From contig CM041197.1 of assembly GCA_023078555.1 (NCBI GenBank), positions 7,472,842 to 7,536,841 of the forward strand: DNA of 64,000 bases, written 5' to 3'. The DNA is from Ulva prolifera (Eukaryota; Chlorophyta; Ulvophyceae; Ulvales; Ulvaceae). The stretch's first letter is position 1. Every line of letters starts with the position of its first letter. The notes beneath the pieces were generated by a model. The model was not told where the DNA came from. It made no database searches and was given only the letters and a program-made list of their open reading frames with translations. Positions 1 through 13,909 of this stretch are shown here, piece after piece. The position numbers and the translations under genes are program-made.

Positions 1-1
1 A

Positions 2-3674
<3,673 letters not shown>

Positions 3675-3900
3675 AGCCTGTTGGTTCCGTCTCAAACCTT
3701 TCAAAACGATCTAGCCAGAGGTGGAACTCGAGATAGTCAAGTCTTCATGACTTGTTCAAAGTTATCAGGAAAGTAATAACCACAGTTTGTAATTTAGAGT
3801 TTCTATTGGATCTGATGTCAGCTGCCTGGGCCAATGCTTCCTGTCCCACATGGTGTACTATGCTTCTGCACATGTGCATTCGAACACGTGCCGGTCCCGG

Positions 3901-4303
3901 CAGTGGGTGGATGGATCCTCGATCTGTATGTTGCAAGAAAGAGTCACGGTGAAATGTGCATAGGAATTGGGCTTGCCTGTGTGCAGTGCACCATGGTGGC
4001 CCCGCAGTTTGGAGCGGCCTGCCAGTCATCCGAGCTGAGAGCCACAGGCCAGCTATAACTGTGACATGAGCTTTCAGCTGCGCCCCATCTGACCTCCATT
4101 CCCACACTATTATTGAGTTGGTATCAAGCTGGGATGGGCCTGAGGACCGGCTGGCACCCGTGCGCGCCACTGCACACTGTGAAAGTCTCGACTTGGGCTG
4201 GAATTGCCACAAAATGCACGTAGCTGTCAGAGTTTATATCTGAGCAGTGGGTGGATGGATCCTCGATCTGTCTTTAGCAAAAAAGAGTCACGGTGAAGCG
4301 TGC
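3901..4303. repeat. Pair of ~60-bp direct repeats
   Basis: A segment beginning CAGTGGGTGGATGGATCCTC occurs at 3901-3960 and again, diverged, at 4245-4303, an offset of 344 bp. Both copies continue through GATCTGT and GAGTCACGGTGAA. They fill the spacer between the TNP2 transposase and the next gene. No gene is supported in 3675-4540 apart from these repeats. Confidence 0.8.
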
Positions 4304-4540
4304 AGGGTCCCGTCTGATACGGTGGGCCTGCCTTTATGCAAGTATCGCGGGGATGACACATGCATATGGATAGCTTAGCATGCGAATTCGCATGCATGCT
4401 GCCACATGAATGCACCTCAACAACGAGCTCCGGAGCTGCTCAATTCAAATGCACAGACCTCAATACAGCCAAACTGATACGCGCTCGCCTCTCTGTGTCC
4501 GAGTATTGTCATATTGTAACCTTACCTATCACAACATACC

Positions 4541-7500
4541 ATGAGCTGCCTACCTAAAGAAATGAGCCAAGGCACCGATGCCAGCGAGGAAGGGGGTCTG
4601 ATAACCGTACTATGGGTTGACCGAGGTGAAATGTCCTTTCAGATAGGCCACGATTACTCGCATGAGGAGCAGACGCTGATGTTTGAAGCTGCATGCTCGC
4701 TTGGGCACGCCTCCCCCGACGACGACGACAACACGGAACTGTTGGGTAAGAAAGCAGCGTACGTCCGGGTCGGCAAGGAGTATCGACTGAAGAAACTCTG
4801 GCGGATGTTCGAGGACATCAAAGCGCTTCTGAAAGAGGAGGCAAGGGACATTTTGCGTGACGGGAAGATCCTAGTCGTGAGAGAGAAGGAAGGGGCACAA
4901 CCCATCGCGGCGAGGAAGACTCGCAAGCCGGGGACAGCCATGCAGAAAGTACGCCCTATATGCAGGTGTTGTGAGATACTGCGGCAGCGAGATCGGCGGT
5001 GGCCGTTGTAGTGTCGATTCGATACTGTTGTGCTTGATGTTACCTCGAACCAGCCAGTCCGCAAGCATGCCGGCAGATGGTCAGCGACAGGGAGACGCCC
5101 GTGAGATCCTTATGATCTGTGACCTCTGCATGAACTGATGAGGTACTATATCTGGGGGGCTCCCATGGCGTCTGACATCGAGGCCATCGCGAAATCCGTC
5201 AACAAGGCCGCCCTCACCGCCGAAGGAAAAGCTGCCATGGACAAGGTTCTCGATATGTTCTCACAAGAGCAGTATTGCTTGGCAACTCGCGAACTCGGTG
5301 GCAACATTCTCACCCGACTGGTACGCCCGACCTGCGGTGATGATAAACGATGCATCATGATAACCTTCGTATCGTGTACGTCAAGAGTACGAACACACGG
5401 CGTCATTGCAAAAACGATATTTACTCTGCATATATAATATAGCTTCGTGTCGAACCCATGGATCAGTGCTGGGGCCGAATGTTTGTGTGTGCTTGAAGGC
5501 CCGAGGAGTATTCGTAGCACGATTATGAATAGTAGCAGAGGCTCACCTGAGCGAAACATGAATGATGACTGCATCGACACATGCCTACATCCGACAAACC
5601 TGAGACCAGAGGCGTGCGGCGGACTGCGAGGGCCGTTGAGGCATTCTACGCCAAGCGAGGCGGGCGGCCTCCCCGCGGATGTCTTCAAAATGGCGATGAA
5701 GCAGGTGAATAACACAAACTCACTCGTGCGCACGCTCATACGCAAGAACGAGATTTCCATGATCCGATATGCAAAGACGAACTGTGACTCCGCCAGAGGC
5801 ATCATCAAGGCTCGACTTGTAGAATTATCCCAGGTACGGATCGACACCGTTTGATTTTGGTCCAGAAGTAATTTCAACCGACCGATCGATCGAGATCTCT
5901 GTATGGGGTGTATGAATCAACTGCGCGGGTGTAGAAGGTCATGACTACGTCTGATGGGAGGCGTGCGCCTAGCATCATGGACTCTCCCGTGGAGGAGCGC
6001 GAGGCTACACTCGCGTCACTCCGCAAGGAGGGATACTTGACCATGAAAGAGTGGCTGCGACAGGGGCTGGTGCCGGTGCTACCTTTTCAGCTGCCCCCGG
6101 ACGAATCCATGGCAGACCAGCGATTACCGGTACGACACCCCCTTGCTACAATGCGTCATGCCAGTCCGCGGCCGTAGCGATACGATTGCATGGTTTCGTG
6201 ACAGTGGCGATCGCTACCATCATGAACATGTCCGTCTGCCAACCGATGTCGCTTCCACTTGTCACATTGAATTACTGATCCCTTGCACAGCAACGCTCAT
6301 TGTGACCAGCGGATGGCAAGCCCAGTTAGCTCGTCGCAGTGACGGAGCCATGACTATTTAGATAAGACCTCCAGAAATGGCATCACGAATGACTACTTTG
6401 CGCCTTGCAGCCAAGCAACTGCAGCAGTCGAGGCACCACAGCCGCTCACCGCAAATCAGGGAAGCGGAAGTCCAGACAGATGGGCAGCCTGCCCAGTCTT
6501 AGTAAGGACGAGGCTGATGACCATCAAGCAGTGAGCGAAGATGAAGACGGCATTGGGACAGATCGTGACGGCGAGGTACGATGCCACGATGGGCATACGT
6601 GCACTGATTCACATTCGATGGCTCACACCCTCGCAGCGCACACACAGTCACTTGCTTGCTTTTGACGCCCGAGTGTATGTCCAACAGCCGTGTTTTCAAG
6701 CCCCTCACGCAGGCTAGGCGAGGCAGGAGGTTGCTGCTCAAACACAATCATGTGATTGGATTGCCACAAACACTTGATGTGTAGGATGATGATGTCCTGG
6801 TCGGATTGAGGATGAAGGAAGTCGTAGCAATTAAGAGACATCACGACCAGAACACAACTCGTAGAGCTGAAGGTGCAGGATCACAGCAAGATGACGAACC
6901 GGCCGGGGATGAGAATGTACCTATCAACATGCAGAATGTGGAGCCCCCGGGTGAGCCCGGTGTTAGTGACCAGCATTCGGATCCTGGTCAAGCGATAGAC
7001 GCCCGGCAGCAAGCATTGGCCAGGTTGGGGGTTGATGTGGTGCCTTCAAAGCCTTATCCTATAACATGCAATGATGACCTGCCCGACGTTGACAAACCCG
7101 TCCGGGAAAGCCGTCGCAACAAGTCCCAAAAGCCCCACACAACAATGCCACACAAGCAGGCCAAGACAGCTTCAAATCAGGATGTGGGGTCAGCTGACGG
7201 CGAATCCTCGCAACCGAAGTCGGTAACTGTTACAGATATCTTAACAGGTTCTCTCCACGAAGACTCAATCAAGATGGCTGGTGCGTATCCGTAGCCTGTG
7301 TACTTGATAACTCTTGGCTGACCCTCAAAGAATAGTTGGTGTGCATTACCATTTGTTGTGGACGAGATCGCCCTCTCCACATTGAATAGAAGTGAGGCTG
7401 TGTTCCCCGCTCCATCTGCTGGTATACCACGTAGTTGACATGATGTGAATTGCCAATGTAGGTGTGACTCTTGATGATCGGGTTGTCTCGGGCATAGACG

Positions 7501-7960
7501 ATGCAGCTTTTGTCAAGGAAATGACCATCAAGGCTGGAACGATGAGCGGCAAAAAGCATCAACCTTTGCGAGTTGGAAAGGCTCAACAGTCACTGACCGA
7601 GATGAAGGTGACCCACCCCCGTGCGTTAGGGCCAACATGGCAATTTGTGTCCAATAGCAGCGGGCAATTGAGTGCATACGTTCCATGCCTGGTCTAACAG
7701 CATTTCCAGATGACCTAGGTCATATGATTGTGTCTATCTGTAGGCCTATCACTAGATCCGCTCAATACGTATGCCAGGATTTCACATGACAACGCGGTGG
7801 ACGTGTGCAGAATCTACTCATTGAGTACATTGATGATCAAGCACTCCTGGCAAGGCTCAAGGCCGCAGATCCACGTGATGATGATGCGATTGCACGGAAG
7901 GAAGGCGCTCTGAAGCGGCTGCTCTCCGCCATTGCCAACTTCTGTGACATTCCGGTGTGA
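4541..7960 (+). CDS. Unrecognised spliced gene downstream of TNP2 transposase (possible accessory gene of the element)
   Basis: A chain of exon-like open blocks ends in good donors: 4541-4948 (then GTACGC), 5165-5320 (then GTACGC), about 5540-5833 (then GTACGG), 5941-6129, 6405-6575 (then GTACGA), about 6800-7280 (then GTGCGT), 7462-7607 and the terminal exon 7811-7960 ending in TGA. The last two join in phase 0. The start at 4541 (MSCLPKEMSQGTD) is the first ATG of the first block. The predicted protein is acidic and polar, with a basic Lys/Arg patch at the end of exon 1, a disordered Gln/Asp/Pro-rich middle (6800-7280) and a helical C-terminus (LARLKAADP, then ALKRLLSAIANF). I do not recognise a family. 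Its position, same strand and about 0.9 kb after a TNP2 transposase, suggests the second gene of a CACTA-like element; a host gene is possible. Exon borders other than those quoted are uncertain. Confidence 0.5.
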
Positions 7961-8212
7961 GAGCTAGCTTTCACGTTTTTTGGCTTGATTGTCAAGTTTG
8001 AAGATCTATAGAATGTTGTTTATCGAAGGATCATTCTGTTTGTCTTCCTCTCATCTAGGGTGATTTTATAGTTAGCCTCCAAACAGCTGCACTGCAGTGG
8101 TATGTAGACCACGGCAGCTACCTAGCTATAGCTCAACTATGAGTATGTATGTAGTTACAAAGGACAGAGGCCGGGCAGCGAGCCATCGCTAGGAATTCAC
8201 ACGCATATCCAC

Positions 8213-8700
8213 TCACGCAGTCATGGCACTAGGCCGGGCACGAGCACGTACCACAGCCCTACCGGTGATGCCAGCCAAAGATTGAAGCCCTGCACGGAGC
8301 ACAAGAGCATTCCCCTTGAACAACGCCACACTCAACCGGCGCAGAGCATTCGTCACAAACAAAGCACGGTTCACCTTACCACACCGAGACGCAACCTCCG
8401 CCAGCCGATTCAAGTGATTCATGGCAGGCCGCCCCAAGCGACCATGCGTCTCATGCGACAACGGCACGAAACTATACGCATCAGGGTCGTACAAACGATA
8501 AGCAGTGCGTTTCTGCACGTCCCGCGTCTCCGCAGCACCCCCGTCCTCGCGGGCCGCACGGCCGCAATAGGAACCAGCACAGGGGTTCACAACCGACACA
8601 CCTCCTATGCACAAAGGGTCGCCCGGCGGCATAAACATGATGTCCCCCAGTTTCTCCTGGGCCACTGCCCTGAACACCTGATCCAGCGCCCGTTGCCTGC
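8213..8700 (-). pseudogene. C-terminal endonuclease part of the LINE, separated by a frameshift
   Basis: In another minus frame the region from about 8700 to the stop at 8213 reads as the usual C-terminus of restriction-like-endonuclease LINEs. It has KLGDIMFMPPGDP, GVSVVNPCAGSYCGRAA, RDVQKRTAYRLYDPDAYSFV, PLSHETHGRLG and ANALRRLSVALFKGNA-like blocks (here TNALRRLSVALFKGNA). The VVNP and FVPLS strands fit the PD-(D/E)XK-type fold of this family. The open frame extends upstream to 9145 but is low-complexity there; the switch from the main ORF is near 8690. A single frameshift therefore disables this copy. Confidence 0.85.
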
Positions 8701-11700
8701 GCGGCAGCGGCCTGCACCCCAGGCCCCGCCGGATCCTGACCACCCGGCGCCGCCGCCCCCGCCAGGGCCGCAGCCTGCGCTGCGTCTGGCGCGTGGCGCC
8801 CCATCTGGGCGCTGTGTCCAGCATCGGCGTCGGCGGCCGGAGCAGGCGTAGGTGCCGGCGCCTCGTCCGCGCGCGCGGTTGGCGGCGGCGGCGGGGCTGC
8901 AGGCATCGGCGCCGCGGGCAAGGCCGCCCCACGCGAAGGGCCCGCGACCTGGGAGGCGGGCTGGGGCGGAGCAGGGGGGGGCGGGCCCAACGGGCCAGCA
9001 TGGATCTGCCTGGATGTGGCCGCGAGCCGCGCGCGGACGAACGGCGCTGTGCGCGGGATGCGCGTGGATGCCACACACGCGTGGGACCCGATCTCGCGCC
9101 ATTGTTTTTCAACGATATTGTGGCGCGAAGTCCAGGTCCCCGCATTGTGTGTGCAATTCATCGCGTGGTCGAGATCATGCGGCTGTATGAGAGTGCCACA
9201 TTCGCAGCGCGAGCCGACCGCATTGGGAGGGGCTGGGGACATGCCCAGGAGATACCTGATGCACAGCATGAACTCAATGTCAGTCATGCGCAGCGCCTGG
9301 GAGAGCGGCAGGGTGCTCAACCAAAGGGTGGCTGCACGGCAAGCACAGCTGCGAAGCCGTGCCAAGTTGCATGCACCCTCGAGCGTGGCGACGTCGTGGC
9401 TGGCAAGCAGAGCTGCCCGGCGGCGCAGGGCAACCAACTTTGTGATACGCTGCTGCATACCAGGTAACACCTTGGCGATGGTGTCGCCGCTCGCCGGCCC
9501 GGGCAGCTCCGGATGGAGCTGCTGAGCGACGTTGAGGGCCTGCCAGGTTTCCTGCAACTGTTGCCCGTGCGGCCCCCGGTACGGCTGCATGCACTCGGGG
9601 CCTCCTGCGAACGCCTTTTGGCTCACCGCCGCCGCAGCGAGGTACGCTCCGTCCGCGACCTCCTGCGGCGTGGACGTGACGCCCAGGCCTCCGAGGCGCG
9701 CTGGAAGGACGGCTTGTGCGGCCGCACGAGTGTCGTCCCGCGGGACGCGCATGATTTCATTCACCGCAGCCAGGACGGACGCCTCCGTCCGGCGCATGTG
9801 ATCGGAAATGTGCGCCCACGGCACCGCCCTGGCGTAGTGCAGCATACGGCGTTGGCAGGACATCGTGAGCAGCAAGAACTGGTCTTGCGCTTTCAGGGGC
9901 AAGCGCATCATCTTCTTGATGGTGGCGCACACCTTGTCGGCCGTCGCTTCCGCGTGCGCCGACTCGAACGCCGGGGTGCCGATGGGCGTGCCGGTGATGA
10001 CGGTGCCCTCCGTGGCATGCGTTATGCCGAGCGCGGCCGCGACGGATCCCGCATGCTGGGGGTCGCGCGAGTAGGCCGTGCACTTGTGCAGCTGGGGCTC
10101 CAGCCCGAGGGGCTCTGCTGCCGAGACCAGCGCACGGAATGCGGCGGCGGCGTCCACGCGCTGCCCGGCGATGGTGCAGTCGTCATGATACGCCATGAGG
10201 GCGGCCGTGACCTCCCTCCCGGGTGGCTGGTGCTGGGCCTGCACTGCCTGGAGGGGGCCCTGGAGGGCCAGGGCGAAGAGCAGCGGGCTGATGGGGTCGC
10301 CTTGACGCACGCCGCGCTGCGACGTGATTGCAGCGGTGCCGGGCGGTGCGCCTTCGATGTAGAGATTTGCGGGGAACCTGTAAAGCATGGTGGCGAAGGG
10401 CAGCAGCGCAGGCTTGTGAGACGCAACGGCCTCCAAGATGGCTGCACGGGACATCATGTTGAATGCATTCTTCCAGTCCAGCTGCACAAGCACGACATCG
10501 TCCCACGCTTGCAGCACGGCGCGCGCAGCATGGCCCAGGTTCTGCGCGCCCCCTGGCACCCCGACCCCCACCTGCAGCGGCGCGAGGGAGGCACCTAGGC
10601 CACTGCACAGGGTCATGGCGCACAGGCTTACCAGGCGCTGCCACGTCTCTGCAATGGCGATAGGGCGGACGCCTCCCTGTGGCTTCTCCTGCGGGAGGAG
10701 GCGGCAGTCCAGCAAGCGCGGGAGGTGTGGCAGCCGGCCGGCGAGGGCCGCATTCACGAAGCGGTGAATCTCCGTGAGCGCGGCCGTGGAGGCCGTGCCG
10801 GCAGCCCGGATGTGCTCATACGTCCACCCCGACAGGCCTGGGCCGCTGCCCTTCGGCAGCTTGTCGAGCAGGGCGAGGAGCGTCACCTCGTCGATTTGCA
10901 GCGGGGGCGCGGGCGCGGCGGGCTGGGTGTCGGGGGGAAGCGCTTCTGCGGGATGCAGGTGCCGCAGCTCCTCATGCACTTCCGGGGTGTACCTGGCGAT
11001 GGGCGGCGCCTCCACTTTCTCCGCGCCTTTGCGGACATTACCGTCGCTCAGTGACCTGTGGACGGAGCCCGCCAGGCGGCGATCCTGGTTCTGATTCATT
11101 CTGCGCTTCTGGCTCGGAGTGGGCTCCGCCAGCCTGGGCTCCTCGCCGTCCATGAACAGCGTGATGCATGTACGAGCGCGGCGCGCCGTGCCGTCCCCTC
11201 CCTTCAGCGACAGAACCTTACCAGGGAAGTCGAGGACGCGGCCCAGGGCCAGTCGTGCTCCGTCGATGTTTGACGCGTCGCTGGCATCGTTGAAATCTCT
11301 GAGGAGCTCGGCCGTTGCGTCGCCGAACTCCGGATGGACGGTGTCCGGGACCTTCGGGGAGGGCCTGGGCTGGGCGGTGTAGTGGGCGGCGGCGGGGGCT
11401 TCGGTGAAGTGACGGGGTGGCTGATGGGGGTGCGGCTGGGCAGGCTGGGCAGGCTGCGGCTGGGCGGGCTGCGGCTGGGCGGGCTGGGCTGGGGCGGGCT
11501 GGGCAGGGATGGGCTGGGCTGGGGCGGGTTGGGCTGGGGCGGGCTGTCGGGCCGGATGTGTGGCGGGCAGCACGCAGTGACCTGACCTCAAGCTCCTGTT
11601 CTGACCTCCCACACATTTATGCGCCTTAGGGGTCTTGGTGGAGCCGAATATGCCACAGTGAGAGCAGTACGCGGCATTGAGTTCGTGCAGCTTCGCAGTA

Positions 11701-11804
11701 GGCAGCCTCGGCCCGTCGCGATGGATTCCTCGGATGTGGGTGAACAGACTTGAATGGGAGGAGAGACTAGCGCTGCATCCGTCATATGGACAGTTAAAGC
11801 TCAT
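8481..11804 (-). CDS. LINE ORF: N-terminal zinc finger plus reverse transcriptase
   Basis: A 1107-codon ORF starts at 11804. Residues 5-30 form a C2H2 finger (CPYDGC, then HIRGIH). About residues 45-65 form a Cys/His motif (YCSHCG, then HKC). About 90-150 is a Pro/Ala/Gln low-complexity linker. The reverse transcriptase domain follows in roughly the middle third: GSGPGLSGWTYEHIR, LDWKNAFNMMSR, GVRQGDPISPLLFALALQ and a YHDD catalytic box (AYHDDCTIAG). Near residue 870 comes the Cys-His knuckle CECGTLIQPHDLDHAMNC with TSRHN. The conserved reading then leaves this frame around 8690: the last ~70 codons (HHVYAAGRPFVHRR and on) are the out-of-frame shadow of the endonuclease listed separately. The strand and family are certain; the exact clade is not. 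Confidence 0.95.
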   Translation of the reverse strand: MSFNCPYDGCSASLSSHSSLFTHIRGIHRDGPRLPTAKLHELNAAYCSHCGIFGSTKTPKAHKCVGGQNRSLRSGHCVLPATHPARQPAPAQPAPAQPIPAQPAPAQPAQPQPAQPQPAQPAQPHPHQPPRHFTEAPAAAHYTAQPRPSPKVPDTVHPEFGDATAELLRDFNDASDASNIDGARLALGRVLDFPGKVLSLKGGDGTARRARTCITLFMDGEEPRLAEPTPSQKRRMNQNQDRRLAGSVHRSLSDGNVRKGAEKVEAPPIARYTPEVHEELRHLHPAEALPPDTQPAAPAPPLQIDEVTLLALLDKLPKGSGPGLSGWTYEHIRAAGTASTAALTEIHRFVNAALAGRLPHLPRLLDCRLLPQEKPQGGVRPIAIAETWQRLVSLCAMTLCSGLGASLAPLQVGVGVPGGAQNLGHAARAVLQAWDDVVLVQLDWKNAFNMMSRAAILEAVASHKPALLPFATMLYRFPANLYIEGAPPGTAAITSQRGVRQGDPISPLLFALALQGPLQAVQAQHQPPGREVTAALMAYHDDCTIAGQRVDAAAAFRALVSAAEPLGLEPQLHKCTAYSRDPQHAGSVAAALGITHATEGTVITGTPIGTPAFESAHAEATADKVCATIKKMMRLPLKAQDQFLLLTMSCQRRMLHYARAVPWAHISDHMRRTEASVLAAVNEIMRVPRDDTRAAAQAVLPARLGGLGVTSTPQEVADGAYLAAAAVSQKAFAGGPECMQPYRGPHGQQLQETWQALNVAQQLHPELPGPASGDTIAKVLPGMQQRITKLVALRRRAALLASHDVATLEGACNLARLRSCACRAATLWLSTLPLSQALRMTDIEFMLCIRYLLGMSPAPPNAVGSRCECGTLIQPHDLDHAMNCTHNAGTWTSRHNIVEKQWREIGSHACVASTRIPRTAPFVRARLAATSRQIHAGPLGPPPPAPPQPASQVAGPSRGAALPAAPMPAAPPPPPTARADEAPAPTPAPAADADAGHSAQMGRHAPDAAQAAALAGAAAPGGQDPAGPGVQAAAAQATGAGSGVQGSGPGETGGHHVYAAGRPFVHRRCVGCEPLCWFLLRPCGPRGRGCCGDAGRAETHCLSFVRP

Positions 11805-12343
11805 ACGCAGGGACTCGTTCCGCTGAAAGCGGACACACTAACGGTGCAGTCTAACGGGCCATTGAACCGGCCAGACGGCACAAAACTAAAACAACAAACA
11901 CACAACACTTTTAACGAATCAAATCTGCAGATCACCCGCGGCTAGTCCGCAGGATTGCCAGTGGGACTGCCGGACAACGGCACGCGGGCAGCCAGCGGCC
12001 CGCGCCGACATGACGGCTGCACAGCCAAGCGGGTCACCAGGAAGGCCAGGCGAAACATAGAACAGACATCTAGGTGTTCCAAATGGGCAAGGCTGCAGGC
12101 CACTGGCGGTTAGTCCGCTGGCATTCTAGTGGGGCTGCAGAACGACGGAACACTGGCAGCTGGCGCGCGTATTCGTTGCAGCTGCACGACAACGGACGAC
12201 AGAACACAACTAAGGGCCTATTCGTTTTCTTTTTGCTGCCTCCCGCAGCCGGGTTCTTTTGGCATGCGTCTACATCGGGACCACGACACAGCACAGACGA
12301 CAGACGTACGACAAAGATGTCTCATGTATGTATGTATGCATGA

Positions 12344-13408
12344 TTACATAGCCGTATCCATTTGGACATTGACAACTCCGAAATCCGGGACCGAAAGAGG
12401 CATCCAAGCAACATGCTGACGCAAACTCTGACTTGCGCCACAGAATGCAACAACACGAGCCAATTCACCGAGAGGGGACGGGCGATTTGCAACACCCGAC
12501 ACCCCAGCATCACCACCAACACCATCAACACCGACAATAAGAACAACCGCTACATCAGACCACGAAACACCAGAGGCACTGTCATAAGGACCTGGCCGTG
12601 CGAGCAACTGCCGCACCAAAACCGCAACGGCGGAGACATGCCGATCACGATGTGCCACTGGGACAGGTGGCAGAACTGCCCCGATGGGTGCACGTGCGAT
12701 GTAGGATGTGAAGACATCAGCAGCACGTGAATATTCCAAATGCTTTTCACTACGGTGCCTACACAAGAAAGGAGACAGACCAGAACGAGCAGACATTAGC
12801 ACACGCACAAGACCGGGCTCAACGGAGTCCATAAACGGGGCTAGTGACCCTAGTTCGTGTGTTATCACACCACGCAACCACTCTCCAGTAACCTTATTGT
12901 CGCGACCACGCTTCTCAAATCGTTGTTCAAGGTATGCCAACCACATGACAGCCACGACCTTCTCACGGGTAAGATTTGAGTACGTGATTGTGAGAGGGCT
13001 TTGTTTGGACGGCTGATCATGCATGCCGAGACGTTTGGACACCCTGGGTGGCCCACGTCGGCGGCGATGCTCAGGCTCGGGTGGAGCCTGTAAGGCAAGT
13101 CTGATGTGTGCATATCGTTTCAGTTCTGCCGCAATGGCCGTGATGCGGGAATGAAAGTCCCCGCCCCCCCCCCGCCCCCGTTGAGAGTGACCCCGAATCG
13201 CGGTGGATTCCACCGCAACCGGGAATCGCTCCGCCCCCATGTGTGTCAGCTTTGCGTACCAGCAAAGTTTAGCTGCCTTGATCATTGAGCTCACAGGCAG
13301 GAGGCCCGTGTCGGAAAAAAGAATCTCCTCCTCCCCTCCCAAAGAATCTCCTCCCAAGAATCTCCTCCCAATCTCAAGATGAGTAGTGCATCTAGACCAA
13401 TGGACCAT
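12344..13408 (-). CDS. Unrecognised 354-codon ORF in a repeated sequence
   Basis: A minus ORF begins MVHWSRCTTHLE at 13408 and stops at 12344. It has a basic Arg/Pro stretch (PEPEHRRRRGPPRVSKR) and a helical, charged block around YSNLTREKVVAVMWLAYLEQ and RFEKRGRDNKVTGEWLRG. The Ala/Val-rich C-terminal half (VSWSDVAVVLIVGVDGVGG) may be antisense artefact. The last ~145 codons recur almost identically at 54535-55026. The stop is followed at once by a (CATA)n run on the minus strand, resembling the microsatellite tail of a retroposon, so the ORF probably belongs to a mobile element of unknown type. The plus-strand frame 12362-12730 is also open in both copies, so the coding strand is not secure. 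Confidence 0.35.
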   Translation of the reverse strand: MVHWSRCTTHLEIGRRFLGGDSLGGEEEILFSDTGLLPVSSMIKAAKLCWYAKLTHMGAERFPVAVESTAIRGHSQRGRGGGGDFHSRITAIAAELKRYAHIRLALQAPPEPEHRRRRGPPRVSKRLGMHDQPSKQSPLTITYSNLTREKVVAVMWLAYLEQRFEKRGRDNKVTGEWLRGVITHELGSLAPFMDSVEPGLVRVLMSARSGLSPFLCRHRSEKHLEYSRAADVFTSYIARAPIGAVLPPVPVAHRDRHVSAVAVLVRQLLARPGPYDSASGVSWSDVAVVLIVGVDGVGGDAGVSGVANRPSPLGELARVVAFCGASQSLRQHVAWMPLSVPDFGVVNVQMDTAM

Positions 13409-13539
13409 GGGTAACGATGAATGATTGCAATTCCAATTGTAGTACTACTGTATCCACACAATCAGGGCACTAGATCTGCCTAATGACTGCTCTCAATATG
13501 GGCTCAATCGTGGCACAGCCGTGTGGCCAGGAAAAGGCT

Positions 13540-13835
13540 GTCTCCACCATGTCCCAAATTGGGCCTTACGAAATCTCCTGCTCAGCAGTATACTGTCCCT
13601 ATGGTGTCCCGCCGTTTGTCCTAACGTTTCATTCCCTTTTGGGAACATATTAGGTTAGGATGTCCTTACCATAAGGAAGAATCCTTTTTGTTTTATAGTG
13701 TCCTTATGATGTCCTTGAGTAAGGACGGTGCGGCTGCCCCAAATCCTCATTCGGGCCTTATTCTCGCCTTATATTGTCCCTACGCCCCATATAAGGACAG
13801 TATAATGCCGCAATAAGGCCGGGGTAAGGACAACT
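13540..13835. mobile_element. Putative MITE-like block rich in TAAGGAC/GTCCTTA motifs
   Basis: This gene-free stretch contains at least seven variants of GTCC(C/T)TA or its reverse complement TAAGGAC in both orientations. The ends are loosely inverted: GTCCC with GGCCTTA near 13548 and, reversed, AATAAGGCC with TAAGGAC near 13820. Subterminal motif clusters of this kind are typical of small non-autonomous DNA transposons. I could not find a convincing target duplication. Confidence 0.35.
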
Positions 13836-13909
13836 CAGTGCTGGTAGTGACCCACTGACGGATCACATTGACGGCATCCTGTTAGTGCATGCAGCAGGCA
13901 AGGCCCTTT

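Larger units (their letters stand above)
8154..12323 (-). mobile_element. LINE (non-LTR retrotransposon) with C-terminal restriction-like endonuclease
   Basis: On the minus strand this element runs from about 12323 (5' end) to 8154 (3' end). It carries one long ORF with an N-terminal zinc finger, a reverse transcriptase and a C-terminal zinc-finger/endonuclease region, the single-ORF plan of R2/NeSL/R4-type elements. Its 3' end is TCCTTTGTAAC, immediately followed by TACATACATAC. The same TATG-rich sequence is found at 12324-12337, which fits a target duplication within a (TATG)n tract; because the tract is repetitive this is suggestive only. The outer borders, especially the 5' one, are inferred from it. 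One frameshift separates the endonuclease from the rest, so this copy is not intact. Confidence 0.8.

Noticed and set aside
5146-5877. 243-codon minus ORF
   Set aside because: Antisense to several plus-strand exon-like blocks with good donors; no domain.
8793-11629. Long plus-strand ORFs, including one of 361 codons at 9513-10598
   Set aside because: Antisense shadows of the GC-rich LINE reverse transcriptase ORF.
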